Below, one piece after another: positions 59,844 to 64,000 of a DNA stretch of 64,000 bases (its first letter is position 1; the number at the start of each line of letters is the position of its first letter). A program made the translations under genes and the position numbers. The DNA is taken from the NCBI GenBank assembly GCA_905209085.1, contig CAJLRM010000002.1, forward strand, positions 372,001 to 436,000, in the 5' to 3' direction. The DNA is from an uncultured Eubacteriales bacterium. Its GTDB lineage: Bacteria > Bacillota > Clostridia > Christensenellales > Borkfalkiaceae. Under the pieces are notes generated by a model, which did no database searches, was not told the origin of the DNA, and was given only the letters and a program-made list of their open reading frames with translations.

Positions 59844-60485
59844 ATGTTTTGCAAAAATTGCGGCTCCCCTGTCGAAGAGAACGACATGGTGTGCAAAAAT
59901 TGCGGCTCTTTGACCGAGTACGGTGAAAAAGTGTCCCGCCATGAAGCGATGCCTCCCACGGACGCTAACCCCGCCGTCAATCCCGACGGCACTTTGAAAG
60001 AGAACGCTTCTGCGTCTCAGCCCGCCCAGGGTATCAACCTCAACGATCAATTCGGCGCGGGCGGTTATCAACCGCCGGAGTCTGCGCAGACTCCGAATAA
60101 TACTTATCAGCAGAGCGGCTATCAACCGGGTATGCAGAACGGCGGCTATCAGCCGGGACAAAATCCTTCTCCGCAGGGCGGCTACTATTACTCGCCGCAA
60201 AACGGCGGCTATCAGCCCCCGCAGGAAGCCTCCGGCTCCAACGGCATGGCGATCGCGGGCTTCGTCTGCTCCTTCTTCATTCCGCTTTTAGGGCTTATTT
60301 TCAGTATCATCGGTTTGAATCGCTCCAAGAATATATACGGCAAAGGAAGGGGACTTGCCATTGCGGGCATCGTCATTTCCGTCGTCATGTGGGTCCTCAA
60401 TTTTATATTTATGGACTCCCTTTTGGATCAGCTTAATTCCTACGCGATGATTTTTGAAACGCTCCGAATGTTTACGGGAGCCTGA
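59844..60485 (+). CDS. Zinc-ribbon and DUF4190 membrane protein
   Basis: 213 residues. The N-terminal zinc ribbon has two CxxC pairs (MFCKNCGSPVEENDMVCKNC). A Gly/Tyr/Gln/Pro-rich linker follows, with repeats of GGYQP at about 70-125, and then a DUF4190-type two-helix domain (GMAIAGFVCSFFIPLLGLIF and GRGLAIAGIVISVVMWVLNF). This architecture is common in Firmicutes and its role is unknown. AAGGTGAG precedes the ATG. Confidence 0.85.
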   Translation: MFCKNCGSPVEENDMVCKNCGSLTEYGEKVSRHEAMPPTDANPAVNPDGTLKENASASQPAQGINLNDQFGAGGYQPPESAQTPNNTYQQSGYQPGMQNGGYQPGQNPSPQGGYYYSPQNGGYQPPQEASGSNGMAIAGFVCSFFIPLLGLIFSIIGLNRSKNIYGKGRGLAIAGIVISVVMWVLNFIFMDSLLDQLNSYAMIFETLRMFTGA

Positions 60486-60527
60486 TCTGCGACAAATAAC
60501 AAATAATTTTACAAGAGGCATATCTTT

Positions 60528-61151
60528 ATGGAGAAGAAACACGGCGGCTTAAAAAAGTTTTTCGGTGAATTTAAAAAATTTATCACGCGCGGCAACGTGC
60601 TCGATATGGCGGTCGGCGTCATCGTCGGCGGCGCGTTCACGGCGATCGTCACGGCGCTGAGCGACAACATTTTAAAGCCCCTCATCAATTGGGTCCTCGC
60701 TTTGATTTTGGGCAAGGACGCGCTGAGCGAAGTATTTACCTTTTTAAAACGCGGCTATGACGCGAACGGCGTACTTTCGCTCGAAAATTCCATTTACATC
60801 GATTGGGGCGCTTTTATCAACGCCATCATCAATTTCCTGCTCATCGCTTTCGTGCTCTTTTGCATCGTCAAAGCGATCAACAGCTTTGCAGAAGCGAGCG
60901 ATAAGATGAAGAGCGGACTGGAAATAGAGAAAAAAGCCGTTGCGAAATACCGTAAAGAGGGTTTGACGCGCGAAGAAGCCAGAAAGAAGTACGCGGAGGA
61001 TATCGCCAAAGCGGAAACGGCAAAAGCCGAGGAGGCTCGCCTCGCAGAGGAGAAAGCGGCTGCCGAAAAAGCGGCGCTGGAAGCTAAGGAAACGGCGAAC
61101 ACGAGGCTTTTGGAAGAGATCCGCGATCTGCTGAAACAACAAAAGCAATAG
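60528..61151 (+). CDS. mscL: Large-conductance mechanosensitive channel MscL, extended C-terminus
   Basis: 207 residues against a usual 130-150. The N-terminal amphipathic helix and first membrane helix match FKKFITRGNVLDMAVGVIVG and GAFTAIVTALSDNILKPLIN; the second helix is AFINAIINFLLIAFVLFCIV. It opens on membrane tension to release solutes. After the pore the protein continues about 70 residues as a Lys/Glu/Ala coiled coil (EEARKKYAEDIAKAETAKAE). GAGG lies before the ATG. Confidence 0.94.
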   Translation: MEKKHGGLKKFFGEFKKFITRGNVLDMAVGVIVGGAFTAIVTALSDNILKPLINWVLALILGKDALSEVFTFLKRGYDANGVLSLENSIYIDWGAFINAIINFLLIAFVLFCIVKAINSFAEASDKMKSGLEIEKKAVAKYRKEGLTREEARKKYAEDIAKAETAKAEEARLAEEKAAAEKAALEAKETANTRLLEEIRDLLKQQKQ

Positions 61152-61179
61152 TTGAAAAACGTGTGAAACCGAGAAAATT

Positions 61180-61222
61180 AACGGCAGAAAAGAGCGTGAC
61201 GCTTGCTTTTTTGCCGTTTTTT
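61180..61222 (+). terminator. Terminator of mscL
   Basis: AACGGCA..AAAAGAGCG / CGCTTGCTTTT..TGCCGTT followed by TTTT; the T-rich part doubles as the next promoter's spacer. Confidence 0.8.
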
Positions 61223-61231
61223 CGTTATAAT
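61203..61231 (+). promoter_or_regulatory. SigA promoter within the mscL terminator
   Basis: TTGCTT (61203-61208), 17 nt, TATAAT (61226-61231). Confidence 0.65.
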
Positions 61232-61548
61232 AAAGACGACGCCATGTGTCTGCATCCTTCTTTTGCGGACTATGCAAACATACGGCCGGCGCTGTTGCAA
61301 TAAGAACGAAATTACGGGTTTGCGAAGCGTTTTCGTGCCCGCTTCCGCCGGGACGCAGTCCGCAAGCTCGGCGGAAGCGCCCGCTTGCGGGAATTTGGAA
61401 CGCCCTGTAACCTCGCCCACCGCGCTGTCGCAGCGGCGGCAAAGGGGCGTGGCGGGCGTTTTCGCACGGTATTCAAACATGAGTTGACGTCTGCTGTAAC
61501 GAAGGATAAAAGAAGTCGGCTGCCGCTTTTTGCGGCGTGGAGGAGCGT
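61232..61548 (+). other. Highly structured leader, possible ncRNA or repeat element
   Basis: A 310-nt leader downstream of the promoter at 61203. Perfect 11-bp helix CGCTTCCGCCG (61340-61350) with CGGCGGAAGCG (61369-61379), containing GGAC-GCA-GTCC, then further G/C-rich pairs to about 61470. The frame that crosses it has no SD and is not taken as a gene. Confidence 0.45.
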
Positions 61549-62475
61549 ATGACGGAAAGCGAAAAACAAGAATTGATCGATTACAGAACGGAAAAGCTTT
61601 TGAAACAGCACAAAGCCAATCGGGTATTGTACTGGATTGTGCTGATCATGACTCTGTTGACGGGGGGATCAGCGATCTATTCGCTCGTCAAGTGCATTTT
61701 AGGGTCGGGGGAAATGCTGGAAACGTACCTCAATCAGATACAGATGTGCGTGCTTGCCATCGTCTGCTTAAACATTCCCGTGTTTTTTCAAAGAAAACTC
61801 AAAGTGCGCATTCCCGATTTCATCGCCGTCATCGTCTATCTCTTTATCTTTATCCATTTTATCCTCGGGGAGATCTATCGCTTTTACGATCATTACATTC
61901 TCTTCGACAAAATTTTGCATACTACGGGCGGCGCAATCATCGCGTTCATCGGATTTTCCGTCGTTCTGTCGTTCACCAATCTCGAAAGCAAAAAAGTCAA
62001 GTTGTCGCCCTTCTTTATCGTCGTGTTCAGTTTTTGTTTCGCCCTGTCCATCGAATATATCTGGGAACTCGTCGAATACGCGGTGGACAGCGTCAGTTAC
62101 GAGATAGCGGGCTTTGCCGGCGCGTCCAATATGCAGCGCTGGAAGGACGGCATCGTTTCCATGAATCCCGACGGAACGTATGTTACGGACGCGGTGCGGG
62201 GCAGCGGACTGAAAGACAGCATGATGGATATGCTGGTGAACATCATCGGAGCGGCGGTGGTCTGCGGCATCGCGCTCGTCGGGCTGAAACTGCGTCCCGA
62301 TTGGTTTGAGGGAAAGCGGCTGATGTCGTACAAAAAAATCCCCGAATACGTCCGCGAAAACGTGGAGGAAATGACGGAGGAGGAATTTTCCGCCGCCTAT
62401 GCCAGGATGTTCTGCGAGAAGAAAAAAAGACCGATTGTATCTTTGGAGAAATTTGAAAAGAAAAAAAGAAAATAA
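61549..62475 (+). CDS. YjdF/DUF2238-like membrane protein
   Basis: 308 residues from ATG 61549 (GGAGG five bases upstream). Six to seven membrane helices. ILHTTGGAIIAFIGFSVVLS and FALSIEYIWELVEYAVDSVS hold the conserved His and Glu residues that I associate with the DUF2238/YjdF family. A cytoplasmic C-terminal tail (about 250-308) is Lys/Glu-rich. Function unknown. Confidence 0.75.
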   Translation: MTESEKQELIDYRTEKLLKQHKANRVLYWIVLIMTLLTGGSAIYSLVKCILGSGEMLETYLNQIQMCVLAIVCLNIPVFFQRKLKVRIPDFIAVIVYLFIFIHFILGEIYRFYDHYILFDKILHTTGGAIIAFIGFSVVLSFTNLESKKVKLSPFFIVVFSFCFALSIEYIWELVEYAVDSVSYEIAGFAGASNMQRWKDGIVSMNPDGTYVTDAVRGSGLKDSMMDMLVNIIGAAVVCGIALVGLKLRPDWFEGKRLMSYKKIPEYVRENVEEMTEEEFSAAYARMFCEKKKRPIVSLEKFEKKKRK

Positions 62476-62498
62476 TAAAAAAATATTTTTTTAATCTC

Positions 62499-62526
62499 TT
62501 GACAGCATAAAAAGAAGTGATATAAT
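62499..62526 (+). promoter_or_regulatory. SigA promoter of the small operon
   Basis: TTGACA (62499-62504), 16 nt, TATAAT (62521-62526). Confidence 0.85.
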
Positions 62527-62582
62527 GTAAATCGGAAAGTGTTTCAAAGTTCCAAAATTTTGAGAAAGGGGGAGAGGGAATT

Positions 62583-62762
62583 TTGAATGATTCATTAAAT
62601 ACGGAAATCAGTGATTTCTATTTGGTAATGGATGGGCAGCCGATTCCGACAAAGGTCATAAAGACCATACAAACCGATGAAAATGGGATGAGTGAGTTGA
62701 AAATTTCTTATCTCAATTTGGTGACGGGGGAGTTGATTCCTTCCGAAAACTTGTGCGTTTAA
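62583..62762 (+). CDS. Small 59-aa protein with TTG start
   Basis: The frame TTG-AAT-GAT-TCA runs 59 codons to TAA at 62760-62762. A nearby ATG at 62587 is out of frame and stops at once. GGAGAGGG at 62571-62578 is correctly spaced for the TTG. The product begins NDSLNTEISDFYLVMDGQPI and contains KISYLNLVTGELIPSE; no hydrophobic segment, family unknown. Its stop overlaps the SD of the next lipoprotein gene, so they form an operon. Confidence 0.65.
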   Translation: MNDSLNTEISDFYLVMDGQPIPTKVIKTIQTDENGMSELKISYLNLVTGELIPSENLCV

Positions 62763-62772
62763 AGGAGCTTAT

Positions 62773-63339
62773 ATGAGAAAGTGTTTTTTTAACTTTTTGA
62801 TTTTCATCGTTACGGGCAGTATTTTTTTTGTGAGCTGTGTGTCCAAGGATGTTTACGCGCTTCCGCCGATTCCCGAAGGGGAATTACAGGTGACCGACAA
62901 AAATATGGCGAAGCCCGACGAAATAAAATTATATTCCGATAAAAAAGTGCTGAATTTGTCCGAAGCGGCGGTGGAGAAACTTTGGGCGGCGCTGGATTCT
63001 ATTTTTAACGCGGGCTATGGCGGGGACGGATACTACGATATCGTGGGGGAAGAAGGGATTAAAAAACTCAAAAAGACGGAAACGTGTCTGGAATTGCTGT
63101 ACGGGCAAATGCAGACCTCAAAGCAGTCGTGGGAAGCCGAAGGGGAAAACTGCCGCAAGTATTTCGGGGCGCTGACGATTCTGACGCCGCTCGAACTGCG
63201 CTATATCCGTTATTTTGAATCTTACGACGAAGAGGGCAATTTATGCTTTCACACAAACTTTTTCGCGCGATCCGTCAGCGGGGAGGAGTTCGCCGCGCGT
63301 TACGCGGAGTTGCTGTCGCGGGTCGAAGAATTGAGTTAA
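62773..63339 (+). CDS. Putative lipoprotein, 188 aa
   Basis: Signal peptide FFNFLIFIVTGSIFFVSC with a lipobox-like end (Cys22; the -3 residue is Phe, unusual). The mature protein is soluble with KTETCLELLYGQMQTSKQSW and LELRYIRYFESYDEEGNLCF. Family not recognised. AAAGGAG eight bases before the ATG, overlapping the preceding stop. AT-richer than its surroundings, together with the preceding small gene. Confidence 0.7.
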   Translation: MRKCFFNFLIFIVTGSIFFVSCVSKDVYALPPIPEGELQVTDKNMAKPDEIKLYSDKKVLNLSEAAVEKLWAALDSIFNAGYGGDGYYDIVGEEGIKKLKKTETCLELLYGQMQTSKQSWEAEGENCRKYFGALTILTPLELRYIRYFESYDEEGNLCFHTNFFARSVSGEEFAARYAELLSRVEELS

Positions 63340-63497
63340 AGCGGAAAAGTCTTGAAAGGTGTGGAGGGATAAAGAATCTTTCGGCATATTGAACGAGTCC
63401 GAAACTTTTTATGTGCCTTTTCGACAAGATCGGGACGACGGAAAAATCGCAATTTTAGAAATATCCTGTTCCTTCGCTTTTAGGCTTGAAAAAACGG

Positions 63498-63526
63498 TTG
63501 ACTTTTGCAGAAAGAACGGCTATAAT
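63498..63526 (+). promoter_or_regulatory. SigA promoter of the T-box leader
   Basis: TTGACT (63498-63503), 17 nt, TATAAT (63521-63526). Confidence 0.85.
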
Positions 63527-63532
63527 GTTCTC

Positions 63533-63891
63533 AAATAAAAAAGAAAAGCGATGAAAAAGCGGGCGCCGAAGCCCCCGTTTCAAAGAAACCCCGTTCGCAG
63601 GCTGAAAGGCGGGGAAACGGAAATCGGACCGCCCTTTCACTTTGGAGCTTTGCCGGGGAACAAACGCGCACCTGTTTTGTGCGCACCGTTTTTTCGAACG
63701 TTTCGGAAAAGAGCGGAAGTAGTCGGCGACGCGATCCGCGCGTTACAGCGGAAAATAAGGTGTTTTTCAAAATCGGCCGCCCGGTTTATAAAGCCTGCCG
63801 CGGCGAAGAGCTTTGAAACAATACGAAAGCAGGTGGTACCGCGAAATCTTTTCGCCCTGCGCGTCTTAATCGGCGCGCAGGGCGTCTTTTT
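63533..63891 (+). promoter_or_regulatory. T-box riboswitch leader
   Basis: The T-box sequence AGGTGGTACCGCG (63831-63843) pairs with uncharged tRNA acceptor ends. It is followed by a perfect 11-bp terminator CGCCCTGCGCG/CGCGCAGGGCG (63853-63863, 63874-63884) and a T-tract to 63891. Upstream, about 300 nt of hairpins, including GATGA near 63550 and GCGCAC/GTGCGC at about 63666-63683, would form stems I-III. The specifier codon could not be read with confidence. The controlled gene, expected to be an aminoacyl-tRNA synthetase or amino-acid gene, lies beyond 64000. Confidence 0.9.
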
Positions 63892-64000
63892 ATCCTTTCC
63901 CGCCCCCTTGTCGGGAGGAGGGCGGATCGCGCGCCTGAGCCGTTTTAAATCGCTTAAAACGGCATTGTAAAAACAAACATTTGCTTTTTGGAAAAGGCAG
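63892..64000. other. Region after the T-box, window end
   Basis: Perfect hairpin GCCGTTTTAA-ATCGC-TTAAAACGGC (63939-63963) and a purine-rich GGAAAAGG at the very end that may be the SD of the next gene. Confidence 0.4.

Noticed and set aside
61203..61487. 94-codon frame through the structured leader
   Set aside because: No SD, and the frame coincides with long perfect RNA helices.
63551..63970. 139-codon frame through the T-box leader
   Set aside because: Runs across the T-box and terminator; clearly RNA, not protein.

Overview
The window looks like chromosome of a low-to-mid GC, Gram-positive anaerobe of the Clostridia, possibly a Christensenellales-type lineage (this placement is inference). 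Reasons: McsA-McsB-ClpC arginine-phosphorylation/protease genes, a SigB/SigF-type partner-switching operon, two DegV fatty-acid-binding proteins, a short archaeal/eukaryotic-type prolyl-tRNA synthetase, a T-box leader, many TTGACA/TATAAT promoters with 16-18 nt spacers, strong Shine-Dalgarno (SD) sites, and small genes that look sporulation-linked. I see no rRNA, tRNA, CRISPR array, transposase or prophage.

Layout. 1-12 kb: a truncated BirA-like gene, secA, prfB, a GNAT, tsaD, a metal-exporter-like membrane protein, hisC and an unknown protein. 12-19.6 kb: a degenerate glycerol-1-phosphate-dehydrogenase-like gene next to a HAD phosphatase; an anti-anti-sigma / anti-sigma-like / sigma operon; a separate intact HATPase; small enzymes. 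19.8-27 kb: a large unknown membrane protein, a PucR/CdaR-like regulator, an S41 protease, a nitroreductase and a roughly 700-bp non-coding stretch. 27-34 kb: an in-frame phosphohexomutase-transketolase fusion with an internal translation start, small flavoprotein-like and hypothetical genes, and DegV. 34-43.3 kb: proS, a second DegV, then an XRE-membrane regulator heading mcsA-mcsB-clpC without ctsR. 43.5-52.3 kb: a lipoprotein diverging from a long shikimate operon (zinc-ribbon protein, aroC, kinase-like, aroB, aroA, aroE, aroQ, aroK, short-chain dehydrogenase). 52.4-57 kb: two small divergent genes, cysteine desulfurase diverging from a DUF3343 carrier, a tandem promoter-hairpin repeat in front of nth, and two tiny spore-coat-like genes. 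57-64 kb: a GH36-like protein with altered catalytic residues, a DUF4190 protein, mscL, a YjdF-like membrane protein, a small operon with a TTG-start gene and a lipoprotein, and a T-box leader whose gene lies beyond the window.

System-level reading. The shikimate genes cover dehydroquinate synthesis to chorismate and appear to be one transcript. The stress-protease operon seems to have swapped its usual CtsR repressor for an XRE-membrane protein with a perfect 19-bp palindrome upstream. The sigma operon has an anti-sigma-like protein lacking the ATP-binding boxes, with an intact kinase-type HATPase 0.8 kb downstream. Four proteins (BirA-like, dehydrogenase-like, anti-sigma-like, GH36-like) keep a fold signature but have lost family catalytic or ligand residues. 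The least expected items are the mutase-transketolase fusion, the tandem 5'-terminal hairpin modules before nth, and the CtsR-less clp operon.
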